Below are positions 7,979-16,913 of a stretch of DNA of 24,917 nucleotides, piece after piece; the stretch's first letter is position 1, and every line of letters begins with the position of its first letter. The notes under the pieces are model-generated. The model ran no database searches, was not told where the DNA came from, and was given only the letters and a program-made list of their open reading frames with translations. The position numbers and the translations under genes were made by a program. This DNA comes from Prochlorococcus sp. AG-363-L02 (lineage in GTDB: Bacteria; Cyanobacteriota; Cyanobacteriia; PCC-6307; Cyanobiaceae): the NCBI GenBank assembly GCA_003280185.1, contig QCFP01000011.1:1-24917 (forward strand). The letters run 5' to 3'.

Positions 7979-8592
7979 CCTTAATTTCGCTTTTCTTTTC
8001 GGCATTCGTCGTCCTACTTTGTTATTTACTTGGATCAATTCCTAGTGGATACTTAGCAGGGAAATGGTTAAGTAACATTGATCTTCGAGAACTAGGCTCG
8101 GGCTCAACAGGTGCAACCAATGTCCTTCGCCATATCGGGAAAGGTCCAGCATTAGCTGTTTTTCTTATAGATGTTGGAAAAGGCACTCTCGCTGTTGTTT
8201 TGGCAAAAATGTTCCTACAAGGAGATGGATGGGAGGTCCTCGGCGGAATTTCAGCCTTAATTGGGCACATATGGCCAATATGGCTGAATTGGCAAGGTGG
8301 CAAAGCTGTAGCAACAGGTTTAGGAGTACTTCTAGGCCTTTCATGGCCAGTTGGATTAAGTTGTTTTGTTGTTTTTCTAGCTGTATTTTTTGCAACCAAA
8401 ATAGTTTCCCTGTCAAGCATCGTTGCTGCTATCAGCCTGCCTATTTTAATGTTAATAAGCTTTAGATTTACATATTATAGTCATGCATATATGGCCGTTT
8501 GCCTAGTGGCAATGTCATTTGTTCTCTGGAGACATAGAAGTAATTTCAATAGATTAGTCAAAGGAACAGAACCAAGAATGGGCAAATTCTAA
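7975..8592 (+). CDS. plsY: Glycerol-3-phosphate acyltransferase PlsY
   Basis: Transfers an acyl group from acyl-phosphate to glycerol-3-phosphate, the first step of phosphatidic acid synthesis, in the inner membrane. The 205-residue protein has about five hydrophobic segments and the three PlsY motifs: [11 protein letters not shown] (20-30), [12 protein letters not shown] (41-52) and [19 protein letters not shown] (97-115). It starts at ATG 7975 inside the end of the DUF3086 gene. Its stop overlaps the stop region of the convergent pyrF gene by 4 nt, so there is no space for an ordinary terminator between them. Confidence 0.96.
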   Translation: MTLISLFFSAFVVLLCYLLGSIPSGYLAGKWLSNIDLRELGSGSTGATNVLRHIGKGPALAVFLIDVGKGTLAVVLAKMFLQGDGWEVLGGISALIGHIWPIWLNWQGGKAVATGLGVLLGLSWPVGLSCFVVFLAVFFATKIVSLSSIVAAISLPILMLISFRFTYYSHAYMAVCLVAMSFVLWRHRSNFNRLVKGTEPRMGKF

Positions 8593-9314
8593 TTCTTTAA
8601 ATCAATCTCTTCGCAGCACTTCATAAAAGCTTCTAAAGGGTCATTTGCACGAGTAATAGGCCTACCAATTACCAGTCGCGAAGCTCCATCCTTAATAGCT
8701 TGCAAAGGACTAGTTACCCGTGACTGATCATCATTTTTAGATCCAAAAGGTCTAATACCCGGCGTTACAAGATCAAATGGGAGGGGATACTTTTGCCTCA
8801 AATGCCTTACTTCTAAAGGTGAGCAAACACATCCCCCTAAGCCAGCTTTAGAAGCCAACTCAGCCATTCGATCTACACGAGATTCAACAGACTCGTGAAT
8901 TCCTAATTCTGATTGAAGTCGATTAGTCTCCCAACTAGTCAAGACTGTTACTGCAAGGAGCCTTGGCCTTGGCAACCCCGTAGCTAAGGCGCCTTGTTCC
9001 GCGGCATACTTCGAATCTTTAAGAGCCTTAGCTCCAGAACATGCATGAACTGTAATCAGTTCAACACCGCTAGAAGCAGCTCTTCTACATGCATTGGACA
9101 TAGTTGCAGGAATATCATGAAACTTCAAATCAAGAAAAATATGCAATCCCTTATCTCTTAATTCAAGTACAACATCTGGTCCTGCACTAAGGAACAATTC
9201 AATCCCCACTTTCACCCAACGCAGATCTGGGATCATTGTTGAAAAGGAAAGTGCCTGCTCTCTATTCATTCCATCAAGAGCAAGAATTATTTTATCTGCT
9301 GGATGTTTAGTCAA
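8589..9314 (-). CDS. pyrF: Orotidine 5'-phosphate decarboxylase
   Basis: Converts OMP to UMP in the last step of de novo pyrimidine synthesis; cytoplasmic. The 241-residue protein carries the catalytic D-K-D tetrad region LDLKFHDIP (61-69; D62, K64, D67), K35 in WVKVG, and the phosphate-binding end VTPGIRP and VIGRPIT. Length matches group I OMP decarboxylases. The start is TTG at 9314 (TTGACTAAA), 27 nt after the tyrS stop; no ATG gives a complete N-terminus. It is likely the last gene of the DUF1825-tyrS-pyrF transcription unit. Confidence 0.96.
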   Translation of the reverse strand: MTKHPADKIILALDGMNREQALSFSTMIPDLRWVKVGIELFLSAGPDVVLELRDKGLHIFLDLKFHDIPATMSNACRRAASSGVELITVHACSGAKALKDSKYAAEQGALATGLPRPRLLAVTVLTSWETNRLQSELGIHESVESRVDRMAELASKAGLGGCVCSPLEVRHLRQKYPLPFDLVTPGIRPFGSKNDDQSRVTSPLQAIKDGASRLVIGRPITRANDPLEAFMKCCEEIDLKN

Positions 9315-9341
9315 AATAGAGCTAAATCTGAAGGATCTAAT

Positions 9342-10589
9342 TTAATTAGTCAAGCGTCGAAAAGTCTTTTTGCCTAATTGAACAACCTTCCCCAATAAAT
9401 TAGTGCTATTAATAAATTCAAAATTTGGATCAGTTAATCTTTTCCCATCAATTCGTATCGCTCCACCTTGTATCTGGCGTCTAGCTTCACTACTACTTAC
9501 ACATAGACCAAGCGCACTAATAAGATAAAAAGCTTTTACTGGAAATTTAATCTTAGAAATCGATATCTCTGGAACACCTGCTTGGTCATCCTGTGAGCCT
9601 GAGACTAGGGCTGCGGCATCATCTTGAGCAGCTTTTGCGGCAAGAGTTCCATGTCGGGTTTCGGTTACCGCTAGGGCCATTAATTTTTGAAGTTCGCGAG
9701 GGTTTGAAGGAAGTGTCCCAAGTTCTACATCTGTAAGCAGCGTAAGATAGCTCCTCACAACGTTGTCAGGGACTTTTTCCAACTTTGAATACATTGATAT
9801 TGGATCTTCATCAATACCAACAGTATTCTCTAAGGTTTTACTCATCTTCTGTACACCATCCAAACCAGTCAAAATTGGCAGTAACAAGCCAAACTGAGGT
9901 CTTTGATGGAAATGCCTTTGAAGATCTCTACCCATTGCCACATTAAACTTCTGATCAGTTCCGCCTAACTCCACATCAGCCTTGATAGCCACTGAGTCAT
10001 ATCCCTGCAGTAAAGGATAAAGAAATTCATGCAATGAGATAGGGTTCCCAGAGCTATAGCGAGTTGCAAAATCTTCCTTGGCAAGCATTTGTCCAACAGT
10101 TGATTTACCTAGCAACTCAATCACATTTGAAAGATTTAAATCTTTCAGCCATTCACTGTTTCGATGTATTTCCAGTCGGCCTGGGGTTTCAAAATCTAAC
10201 AATGCCTTCTCTAAAGGTTGTCCCAAACCAAGTTGATTTAAATAAGTCTCTGCATTATTTTCAACCTCATCTGCTGTCAATTGCACTCTAGTAATACTTT
10301 TACCTGTCGGATCACCAATTCGTGCGGTGAAATCTCCAATAATTAAAACAGCAATATGCCCAGCATCCTGAAAAGCCCTTAACTTTCGGAAAAGGATACT
10401 GTGACCCAAATGAATTGAATTAGAGGTTGGGTCGATACCTAACTTGATACGCAGAGGTTTTTGATTCTTTACACCAACATCTAAACGAGTAGCAAGATCC
10501 TGGTCCAAATCACCAATTCCACCTAAAGGAAAGAGATCTGCAATTCCCCTTTCCAACCAGGTAGGCAATGAAGTTATCTTGTCTGACAT
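9342..10589 (-). CDS. tyrS: Tyrosine--tRNA ligase
   Basis: Charges tRNA(Tyr) with tyrosine. The 415-residue class I synthetase has the HIGH-like motif HLGH (60-63) within [13 protein letters not shown], the GDPTGKS stretch (92-98), the tyrosine-site region GGTDQKFN (209-216), and KMSKT (248-252). About 350-415 is an S4-type RNA-binding domain, with [18 protein letters not shown] visible. The GIDPT form with HLGH points to the TyrZ-like subgroup rather than the E. coli TyrS type. ATG 10589 starts the protein 51 nt downstream of the DUF1825 stop, in the same direction. Confidence 0.97.
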   Translation of the reverse strand: MSDKITSLPTWLERGIADLFPLGGIGDLDQDLATRLDVGVKNQKPLRIKLGIDPTSNSIHLGHSILFRKLRAFQDAGHIAVLIIGDFTARIGDPTGKSITRVQLTADEVENNAETYLNQLGLGQPLEKALLDFETPGRLEIHRNSEWLKDLNLSNVIELLGKSTVGQMLAKEDFATRYSSGNPISLHEFLYPLLQGYDSVAIKADVELGGTDQKFNVAMGRDLQRHFHQRPQFGLLLPILTGLDGVQKMSKTLENTVGIDEDPISMYSKLEKVPDNVVRSYLTLLTDVELGTLPSNPRELQKLMALAVTETRHGTLAAKAAQDDAAALVSGSQDDQAGVPEISISKIKFPVKAFYLISALGLCVSSSEARRQIQGGAIRIDGKRLTDPNFEFINSTNLLGKVVQLGKKTFRRLTN

Positions 10590-10640
10590 ATCAAAACCTA
10601 AAACTTCCTAAAAGGATCGTAAATGGAGGGAGCTCGGCGT

Positions 10641-10967
10641 TCAATCTGACTCTCTATCCAATTGACTCTTCATACGATCCAAGGTGGTATTCATTTGCTC
10701 AAACATCTGTTCAGGAGTGACTCCAAACTGACCTAACTGAGTTCGAAGTTGCTCTACTGTCATCTTGGCCTGGAAGTCTTCTGAAAGTTCAAACCGTTTC
10801 ATAAAGACCCTATATCTCTCCATTAGCCCTTCCATAGTCTGGATAAACATCTTCTTTCCTTCGCGGTCAAACTTGCCATAATCCGACCCAAGTTTCATAA
10901 GCTCCTGGTAGTCACTAAAAAGCCTCTTGGCCTCCTCCTGCACAATTTCGGATTCAAAGAAGGCCAT
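10641..10967 (-). CDS. DUF1825 family protein
   Basis: A 108-residue soluble protein of the cyanobacterial DUF1825 family (recognised by MAFFESEIVQEEAKRLF at the N-terminus and the length). It is predicted to be almost wholly helical and rich in charged residues, with methionines spread along the second half (MEGLMERYRVFMKRF). No signal peptide, membrane segment or catalytic motif was seen. It is first in a likely unit with tyrS (51 nt downstream) and pyrF. Function unknown. Confidence 0.85.
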   Translation of the reverse strand: MAFFESEIVQEEAKRLFSDYQELMKLGSDYGKFDREGKKMFIQTMEGLMERYRVFMKRFELSEDFQAKMTVEQLRTQLGQFGVTPEQMFEQMNTTLDRMKSQLDRESD

Positions 10968-11205
10968 TGACGGCTGAAAGATGACTCCTATTTATTCTGC
11001 AAAAGCCATAGGAACAACAACAGTACGGATCAACGTAATCATTTCCTCTTTGTTCTGAAATCACATAAGTTCTTTCAGTGGAAACCCTTAACTACCTTCA
11101 TAGACAACTAGGGTCTACAGGATTAGAACCACTCTCTAGAACATTGCTGGACAGCCATTTAGCACCGACCTCTAACAAAAGTCTTCTTAACAAAGGCTTC
11201 TAAAA
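10968..11205. other. Divergent intergenic region, DUF1825 / GIY-YIG genes
   Basis: A 238-nt region that must hold the promoters of two divergent units (DUF1825-tyrS-pyrF and GIY-YIG-pepA). No reading frame above about 25 codons with a convincing ribosome site, no stable hairpin and no tandem repeat was found by eye; a clear sigma-70 pair could not be assigned. Confidence 0.5.
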
Positions 11206-11823
11206 ATGGAAAGATCTCGCGGACAGGGAGAGCTCTTCACGCCTTGGTCCCTTCCTATAGGGAAAAAGCCAATCACGAGAACAAACCTATCAAGTGAAGT
11301 TCTCAAAGCCTGGCAGAAACGTCTGCACAACCATCAAAAGAATCTTTTTACAGGAAATGATGAAAAGGGAGCAGAACAACGGCTACTTTTTACAACCCCA
11401 CCAACAGAAGAAAATCCATTTATTAAAGCAGCAAAAAATCTAAATCCATTAGATTTAACTCCATTACCATTGAGCTTCTGGCGCTTGCCAGAAGACCCCT
11501 ACAAGGGCCCAGCGATATATCTAGTAATGGACTCTCCAAAAGAATTAAACACTCCGATTTTACTTTATGTAGGAGAAACAATTGCAGCCGAAAAAAGATG
11601 GAAAAGTGATCATGATTGCAAAAGTTATCTTGCATCATATAAAGAGTCACTTTCTAAGGCTAAGATCCTATTCAATCTTAGTATCCGTTTTTGGACTGAT
11701 GTCCCAATGACTACGAGAGAAAGAAGGAACCTTGAGCAACTTTTAATAAAAAAATGGCTCCCTCCCTTTAATAAAGAGACTAGAAACATATGGTCAACAC
11801 CTTTCACAGCTGAAAGCAGCTAA
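11206..11823 (+). CDS. GIY-YIG nuclease-like protein with three QxxLFT motifs
   Basis: The C-terminal half (about 100-195) fits a GIY-YIG endonuclease domain: AIYLVMD (103-109) for GIY, LLYVGET (119-125) for YIG, R131 in KRWKSDH, E177 in RRNLEQLLIKKW, and a closing WLPPFN (184-189). Thus the two Tyr, the Arg, the Glu and the Asn of the family are all present. The N-terminal about 95 residues are polar and probably flexible, and hold three copies of Q-x-x-L-F-T (7-12, 44-49, 58-63). This pattern resembles the bacterial sliding-clamp binding motif. No known resolvase, UvrC or homing domain is attached. It starts at ATG 11206 with AAAGG about 8 nt upstream, and pepA follows 41 nt downstream in the same direction. 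The nuclease assignment is by motif; DNA target unknown. Confidence 0.78.
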   Translation: MERSRGQGELFTPWSLPIGKKPITRTNLSSEVLKAWQKRLHNHQKNLFTGNDEKGAEQRLLFTTPPTEENPFIKAAKNLNPLDLTPLPLSFWRLPEDPYKGPAIYLVMDSPKELNTPILLYVGETIAAEKRWKSDHDCKSYLASYKESLSKAKILFNLSIRFWTDVPMTTRERRNLEQLLIKKWLPPFNKETRNIWSTPFTAESS

Positions 11824-11864
11824 GACTCACAGCTAGCATCCAGCCACCCATCCAAAACCACCAC

Positions 11865-13361
11865 ATGAAGTTTTCCCTTAATGCCAATGCTTTAAGAGCT
11901 TGGGATGGGGACGTTCTCATCATTGGCGTCCTCGAAGATAAAAGCAAATCAACCTTCAAGCTTTTAGAAGAGAGATATGGAGACTCAATAACTAAAAATC
12001 TTACCAAGCAAAAGTTCACTGGAAAGTCAGGACAAATAGCGACTTTTCATCTCTTACAGCAGCACTCCGAAGAAGCAACATTTGTAGTTGGCCTAGGAGA
12101 AACAAACAGCCTCACGATCGAAAGCTTTCGAAAAGCAACCTCACTTGCAGTTAAACAAAGCAAAGGAAATGAAGGAAAAATAGGAGTTCTTTTCCCTTGG
12201 GGAAATGTTGACAGAGCTAAAGAAATACAAGCTGTAGCCGAAGCAGCTCGTCTTTGTTTGTTTAAAGATGAGCGCTTTAGGAGTAAAACTGACACACAAA
12301 ATACCCCTAGTGAATTAGAAATAATTGGGGTAGAGAGTATCCCTGAGATAAGCCTTAAAAACGTAAGTTCAACTTGCGCTGGTGTTGAACTTGCTCGAGA
12401 ATTAGTTGGAGCACCACCTAATCAACTTAGCCCTGAGGAATTGGCAGCAGAAGCTACTCAACTTTCTAAGGAATTTAATCTTCAACTAAAAATTCTTGAA
12501 CAAGAAGAATGCAAAAAAGAAGGAATGGGAGCATATTTAGCTGTTGCACAAGGTTCAGATCTTAAGCCAAAATTTATTCATCTAACTTATAAAGGTAAAG
12601 GGAAAATAAATCGAAAATTAGCAATTGTAGGAAAAGGCCTAACCTTTGACTCAGGGGGTTACAACCTGAAAGTTGGCGCGGCACAAATAGAACTTATGAA
12701 ATTTGACATGGGTGGAAGTGCTGCCGTTCTTGGTACTGCAAGAGCAATTGCAGAAATTGCCCCTTCTGGAGTCGAAGTACATTTCATAATTGCTGCTTGT
12801 GAAAACATGATAAATGGATCAGCTGTTCACCCAGGCGATATAGTCACAGCCTCAAATGGCAAAACAATAGAAATTAACAATACTGACGCAGAAGGTCGGC
12901 TAACACTTGCAGATGCACTTTTTTATGCATCTAAGCTAAAGCCACATTCAATTGTTGATTTAGCGACACTTACAGGGGCTTGTGTAATAGCTCTAGGAGA
13001 CGAAGTTGCTGGGCTATGGTCAGAAAATGATGAACTAGCAAATGATTTGCTAGCCGCTGCGACCGAATCAGGCGAAGGCCTTTGGCGAATGCCAATGCAG
13101 AATTCCTATAAAGATGGCTTAAAATCAATGCTGGCTGACCTAAAAAATACTGGCCCACGTGCTGGAGGCTCTATAACTGCAGCACTTTTCCTTAAAGAGT
13201 TTGTTGAAGCTTCTACACCTTGGGCTCACATAGACATAGCTGGGACAGTCTGGACGGACAAAGACAAAGGAATCAATCCCGCAGGTGCGACTGGATACGG
13301 AGTAAGGACACTATTAAAATGGATCCTAATTAATAGCGGGAAAGATTCCACTAACGATTAA
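11865..13361 (+). CDS. pepA: Leucyl aminopeptidase (M17)
   Basis: A hexameric two-metal aminopeptidase that removes N-terminal residues from peptides; cytoplasmic. The 498-residue protein has the N-terminal macro-like domain (about 1-160) and the C-terminal M17 catalytic domain. Metal and catalytic residues are in place: K257 and D262 in VGKGLTFDSGG, K269, D281 in KFDMGG, and D341, E343, R345 in the signature NTDAEGRL (339-346). The leader directly before ATG 11865 is C- and A-rich with no Shine-Dalgarno sequence. In E. coli PepA also acts as a DNA-binding recombination accessory, but nothing here shows that. An AT-rich hairpin follows at 13366-13393. Confidence 0.97.
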   Translation: MKFSLNANALRAWDGDVLIIGVLEDKSKSTFKLLEERYGDSITKNLTKQKFTGKSGQIATFHLLQQHSEEATFVVGLGETNSLTIESFRKATSLAVKQSKGNEGKIGVLFPWGNVDRAKEIQAVAEAARLCLFKDERFRSKTDTQNTPSELEIIGVESIPEISLKNVSSTCAGVELARELVGAPPNQLSPEELAAEATQLSKEFNLQLKILEQEECKKEGMGAYLAVAQGSDLKPKFIHLTYKGKGKINRKLAIVGKGLTFDSGGYNLKVGAAQIELMKFDMGGSAAVLGTARAIAEIAPSGVEVHFIIAACENMINGSAVHPGDIVTASNGKTIEINNTDAEGRLTLADALFYASKLKPHSIVDLATLTGACVIALGDEVAGLWSENDELANDLLAAATESGEGLWRMPMQNSYKDGLKSMLADLKNTGPRAGGSITAALFLKEFVEASTPWAHIDIAGTVWTDKDKGINPAGATGYGVRTLLKWILINSGKDSTND

Positions 13362-13365
13362 AACC

Positions 13366-13393
13366 TTTTACTTAAAAAATCACTTAAGTAAAA
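13366..13393. terminator. Terminator-like hairpin between convergent genes
   Basis: A perfect 10-bp inverted repeat (13366-13375 with 13384-13393) around an 8-nt loop, 5 nt after the pepA stop and between pepA and the convergent 70-residue gene. It is almost all A and T except for one G-C pair, and neither side has a long T run, so it may be a weak or bidirectional terminator, or an RNA 3'-end stabiliser. Confidence 0.5.
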
Positions 13394-13447
13394 AATTCAA
13401 ATTCCCCAGTTAAATTTATTTAAAGTCTAAAAAATGCTCCCTATAAA

Positions 13448-13660
13448 TCAAGAGGCCATGGCTTCCATAGAAAAGTCTCTCGATTCAATTCTTTCTGAAA
13501 AAGAAAGGGTTTTGGGCCCCTCAAGCGCATGAATCTGCCAATGCGCTCTTTCGGAGCATGTATCCAAAACTCTATCCAAATCGTCAGAAGCTTGCTTTGG
13601 GGACTCATATGGACCTATATGCCTAGTCACAAGTCCATCCTTAATAGTCAGCAGATACAT
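13448..13660 (-). CDS. Small conserved-looking hypothetical protein (70 aa)
   Basis: Not recognised as a named family. The protein starts MYLLTIKDGLVTRHIGPYES and contains QASDDLDRVLDTCSERAHWQIHALEGP; it looks like a single small alpha/beta domain without signal peptide or membrane segment. Its reality is supported by a strong AAGGAG (13665-13670) set 4 nt before ATG 13660, by plausible amino-acid composition, and by its own leader of about 130 nt that contains a perfect 8-bp hairpin directly upstream of the ribosome binding site. It is convergent with pepA and transcribed in the same direction as msrA, which ends 134 nt upstream. Function unknown. Confidence 0.7.
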   Translation of the reverse strand: MYLLTIKDGLVTRHIGPYESPKQASDDLDRVLDTCSERAHWQIHALEGPKTLSFSERIESRDFSMEAMAS

Positions 13661-13674
13661 ACATCTCCTTCCTC

Positions 13675-13701
13675 AAATCGCTAAGGAATGGTAAGCGATT
13701 T
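13675..13701 (-). promoter_or_regulatory. Leader hairpin next to the Shine-Dalgarno of the 70-aa gene
   Basis: On the minus strand, a perfect 8-bp stem (AAATCGCT/AGCGATTT) with an 11-nt loop ends 4 nt before AAGGAG and 14 nt before the start codon. The loop contains TTCCTT, five bases of which can pair with the Shine-Dalgarno region, so a loop-to-ribosome-site interaction is possible on paper. Further upstream, 13718-13729 holds a second short stem (GGGT/ACCC; loop GAAA on the plus strand, TTTC on the minus). Both could be parts of a translational control element; this is inference. Confidence 0.4.
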
Positions 13702-13794
13702 CTCTGATTACTGGGATGGGTGAAAACCCGCATTCTTAACAGGTTCTTTGTATAATATCTATACCATTTTAAGGATTTCGTTATATTTGCTCGT

Positions 13795-14418
13795 CTATTC
13801 GCGCCATGCGTTTTTGCTTCTAGCCTCTTCGCCCCAGACCTCTTCAAGTCTTCGGTCTCTACCACAATTAAATCTATAAAAAGAATATTTAAGATTATTT
13901 CTAATCGCAAAATCCTGGTGGTATTCCTCTGCAATCCAAAATTTATTTAAAGGCCGCAATTTAACCTTTAAGTTATCAGTTTCTGTACTTAATTCTTTCG
14001 CAGCAGACTTGAAACTCATCTCCGCTTGATCTGCTTGCAAGTCATCACCAACAAAAATCATTGGCTTATATGAATCACCTCTATCGCAGAACTGTCCTTG
14101 TCCATCGAATGGATCAATGTTTCGCCAAAAACTTCTCAATAAGTTTCTATAACTAACTTTTTCGGGATCAAACTTAACTCTTACGGCCTCCTGATGACCA
14201 GTATGCTGACGATACGTAGGAAGTAAAGAACGCCCCCCAGTATAACCACTCTCGACTGAACTAACCCCATCAAGTACCTCTAAATCATGCTCAAGGCACC
14301 AAAAACAACCGCCCGCAAAAACAGCTTCTTGATCAGATGCCATTAACTTTAAAGGAAACACTAATAATGAACAAATCAGAAATGCTAACGACGCAGAAAA
14401 AATCAGATTTCTTTTCAT
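13795..14418 (-). CDS. msrA: Peptide methionine sulfoxide reductase MsrA, exported form
   Basis: Reduces methionine-S-sulfoxide in oxidised proteins. The 207-residue protein has the MsrA active-site motif GGCFWC (36-41; catalytic C38), SGYTGG (57-62), HTGHQEAV (72-79), [16 protein letters not shown] (102-117) and EEYHQDF (164-170). C185, in FNCG near the C-terminus, is a candidate resolving cysteine. Residues 1-28 form a basic-hydrophobic N-terminus ending in LMAS that looks like a Sec signal peptide, placing the enzyme in the periplasm or thylakoid lumen. It starts with ATG overlapping the lpxB stop (ATGA), so it is probably cotranslated with the lipid A genes. Cytoplasmic MsrA forms lack this leader. 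Confidence 0.93.
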   Translation of the reverse strand: MKRNLIFSASLAFLICSLLVFPLKLMASDQEAVFAGGCFWCLEHDLEVLDGVSSVESGYTGGRSLLPTYRQHTGHQEAVRVKFDPEKVSYRNLLRSFWRNIDPFDGQGQFCDRGDSYKPMIFVGDDLQADQAEMSFKSAAKELSTETDNLKVKLRPLNKFWIAEEYHQDFAIRNNLKYSFYRFNCGRDRRLEEVWGEEARSKNAWRE

Positions 14419-15599
14419 TTTACTTTAATCGAATCAAATATTAACTCAGCTGCTCTTTCCGTCACTCGAGGTTCACCTAATTTCTTGCGAAGACGCTTAT
14501 AGCCCTCCTTCATTTCAAATACAGAGACAGGCTCTTCAATCAATTCTTTAGCAAGAGAAACAATGTTATCTGAATTAAAATCTTCTTGCACTAATTCTGG
14601 AACCAATCGCTCGTTAAGTAGAAGATTGACTGGTGATATATGATCCACACGAAATCCAAGTATTTGTTTAGCAATAAATGCCGTGATTCGACTAACTTTA
14701 TAGCCAACAACTTGCGGAACCCCTTGTAAGGCTAGCTCCATATTTACAGTGCCTGACTTCCCCAAGGCGAGATCAGCTGCTGCAAAAAGGAATGGTTTAA
14801 GCATATCTGAATCCTTAGCATTCAAAACTCTTCCAGCTTTTACACCTGCCTTTTCTAGGCAGAGTTTAAGAGGGCGCTCAAAAGATTCCTGTCCAGCAAG
14901 AACTAAAACCTGAAGAGATTCATCATAATGCTGCAAAGTTGCTGCTGCCTTGGCGAGATCAGGCATCAAATATCGAAGCTCTTGTTTCCTTGAAGCCGGC
15001 AAAAGTAATAACAAACGATCTTCTTTTTTTAAGCCAAGCTTTTCCTTGGCGACATTTTTTTCAGGAAGCGAAATAGTTGTATCGAGCATAGGGTGACCAA
15101 TCCAAGTAACTTTGCCACCTCTTTTGGAATAAAAATCCGCTTCCTCAGGAAAAATCGCAAGAATTCTGTCAGAAAACCTAATCAAATCAGTTGATCCACC
15201 ATTACCAACTCTCCAAGCCCATTCCTGAGGAGCTATGTAGTAATTAATAGGGATTTCTGGTAAATCATTTTTTAATTTATTTCCTAGTCGAATATTTGGG
15301 CCCATGTAATCAATCAAAATAACCGCATCTGGAGTGTTCTCCTTAATTAATTCATCCACAAGAGACTGAACTCTTAAAGTCGGCAAAACAAATGGCAGAG
15401 CTTCCCAAAGGCCAATTGCCCCAAGAGAAGAAGTATCCGCGACTAATTGGGCTCCAGCCGCTTGCATGCGAGGACCACCAAGTGCAAAGACTTCAAGATT
15501 TATAGAACGTTTCTCAGCTTCCGCAAAAAGAGCCTTAACCAACAAACTTCCTTGAAGATCTCCAGAAACCTCGCCAGTGCTAACAAAAAGACGAACCAT
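14415..15599 (-). CDS. lpxB: Lipid-A-disaccharide synthase
   Basis: A GT19 glycosyltransferase that joins UDP-2,3-diacylglucosamine and lipid X into the lipid A disaccharide, peripheral to the inner membrane. The 394-residue protein starts [17 protein letters not shown] (2-18), the GExSGD family start, followed by IDYMGPN (96-102), GHP (168-170), and [15 protein letters not shown] (281-295), the donor-binding region. ATG 15599 overlaps the lpxA stop by one base (TAATG), and its own stop overlaps msrA by 4 nt. Length matches the family. Confidence 0.96.
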   Translation of the reverse strand: MVRLFVSTGEVSGDLQGSLLVKALFAEAEKRSINLEVFALGGPRMQAAGAQLVADTSSLGAIGLWEALPFVLPTLRVQSLVDELIKENTPDAVILIDYMGPNIRLGNKLKNDLPEIPINYYIAPQEWAWRVGNGGSTDLIRFSDRILAIFPEEADFYSKRGGKVTWIGHPMLDTTISLPEKNVAKEKLGLKKEDRLLLLLPASRKQELRYLMPDLAKAAATLQHYDESLQVLVLAGQESFERPLKLCLEKAGVKAGRVLNAKDSDMLKPFLFAAADLALGKSGTVNMELALQGVPQVVGYKVSRITAFIAKQILGFRVDHISPVNLLLNERLVPELVQEDFNSDNIVSLAKELIEEPVSVFEMKEGYKRLRKKLGEPRVTERAAELIFDSIKVK

Positions 15600-16453
15600 T
15601 AACGAGTTGAGGTGCTGGCAGGCATAGGACCCCTTCTCCCATTCTGAATAGAAGCCTCTACAAAATCACAAAGATGGCTTGACGCAGGCATCAAATGTTG
15701 TTTTCTCGCATGAGTTAAAGCCTCTGACATCACATGATCAGACTTAAACAACAAAGTCCAAACCTCCTGAAGCTGACGAAGCTCTCCTCCATCCTCGATA
15801 TGGTCAAGTCCACTCCTCCTAAGCCCAACTCTATTGAGACCTCGTAATCTCCCAGGATGACCTTCCACAAGACAATAAGGCGGGACATCTCTATCAACTC
15901 TCGTCATACCACCCACCATCGCAAGACCACCAATATGAACGAATTGATGTATACCGAGGCAACCTCCGATAACTGCTCGATCTTCAATAACTACATGACC
16001 AGCAACTTGAATGCTATTTGACATAACTATGCCATTGCCTAACTCACAGTTATGTCCTAAATGGCAATAAGCCATTAGCAAGTTCCTATCGCCAATCTTT
16101 GTTTGTTCTCCTTCATCAGTTGCCCTATTAATAGTCACATATTCCCTAATCGTGTTTTCATCACCAATAACCACCTCTGTAGGGGCACCACGATATTTCA
16201 GATCTTGAGGTTCTAATCCGAGGCAAGCACCTGCAAAGATTCGATTATTAGATCCAATAGTTAACCGTCCATCAAGGACTACATGGGGACCAATCCTGCT
16301 ATTTGCTCCAATATGCACATCAGGCCCAACAACTGCTCCAGGGCCAATAATTACGCCACTTTCTATTTCTGCTCGAGAATCAACTTCAGCACTGGAGTGA
16401 ATCTCAGTGGCACCGTCGGTCTTAACCGATAAAGGGTTGAGAAACTTGTCCAT
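15599..16453 (-). CDS. lpxA: UDP-N-acetylglucosamine O-acyltransferase
   Basis: First step of lipid A synthesis: 3-O-acylation of UDP-GlcNAc from acyl-ACP. The protein is a left-handed beta-helix of hexapeptide repeats (about 20-185, such as [14 protein letters not shown]), with [14 protein letters not shown] and the catalytic histidine stretch [14 protein letters not shown]; the second His there corresponds to E. coli H125. The C-terminal helical domain covers about 190-284. The start is uncertain: ATG 16453 gives 284 residues and a 4-nt gap after fabZ, while TTG 16468 gives 289 and an 11-nt overlap. Neither has a clear ribosome binding site. Either way there are about 17-22 residues before the first repeat, more than in E. 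coli. Confidence 0.93.
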   Translation of the reverse strand: MDKFLNPLSVKTDGATEIHSSAEVDSRAEIESGVIIGPGAVVGPDVHIGANSRIGPHVVLDGRLTIGSNNRIFAGACLGLEPQDLKYRGAPTEVVIGDENTIREYVTINRATDEGEQTKIGDRNLLMAYCHLGHNCELGNGIVMSNSIQVAGHVVIEDRAVIGGCLGIHQFVHIGGLAMVGGMTRVDRDVPPYCLVEGHPGRLRGLNRVGLRRSGLDHIEDGGELRQLQEVWTLLFKSDHVMSEALTHARKQHLMPASSHLCDFVEASIQNGRRGPMPASTSTR

Positions 16454-16457
16454 ATAT

Positions 16458-16913
16458 TCAGTCGACAAGTGAGAACATTAAATTCCCGGAGCAAACAAGC
16501 TGACTATCAACAGTTGCCTCGGCTTGAACCTTGCCAAATCGTTTTCGCTTAAGACTTAGTAACTCACAGCTAATTCTAAGTTGATCGCCTGGCACAACAG
16601 GACGTCTAAATCGCACACCATCAATCCCAGCAAAAACAAAAAGCCCCTTAGGGAGATCAGGCATCTGAGTCACAATTAACCCCCCCACTTGAGCCATTGC
16701 CTCAACAATTAATACCCCTGGCATCAGAGGTCTCTCAGGGAAATGACCTTGAAACTGAGGTTCATTAATACTCACGTTTTTAATAGCCACAGCACGTTTA
16801 CCGGGCTCATGTTCAATAACTCGATCAACTAAGGCAAAAGGGTATCTATGGGGCAAAAGTCCCATAATCTGCTCAGAGGTCAAAATCGGGTTGTTGGAAG
16901 AGTCGTTAGTCAA
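16458..16913 (-). CDS. fabZ: 3-hydroxyacyl-ACP dehydratase FabZ
   Basis: Dehydrates beta-hydroxyacyl-ACP in fatty acid synthesis and competes with LpxA for hydroxyacyl-ACP, which explains the shared operon. The 151-residue hotdog-fold protein has [13 protein letters not shown] (20-32), [21 protein letters not shown] (55-75) with catalytic H57 and E71, and [19 protein letters not shown]. The start is TTG 16913, whose bases overlap the lpxC TGA stop (TTGA); no ATG occurs until residue 17, inside the domain. Confidence 0.96.
   Translation of the reverse strand: MTNDSSNNPILTSEQIMGLLPHRYPFALVDRVIEHEPGKRAVAIKNVSINEPQFQGHFPERPLMPGVLIVEAMAQVGGLIVTQMPDLPKGLFVFAGIDGVRFRRPVVPGDQLRISCELLSLKRKRFGKVQAEATVDSQLVCSGNLMFSLVD

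Noticed and set aside
13641..13934. 97-codon minus-strand frame overlapping msrA and the 70-aa gene
   Set aside because: It is a shadow of msrA in another frame with an unlikely composition; msrA and the 70-residue gene explain the sequence.
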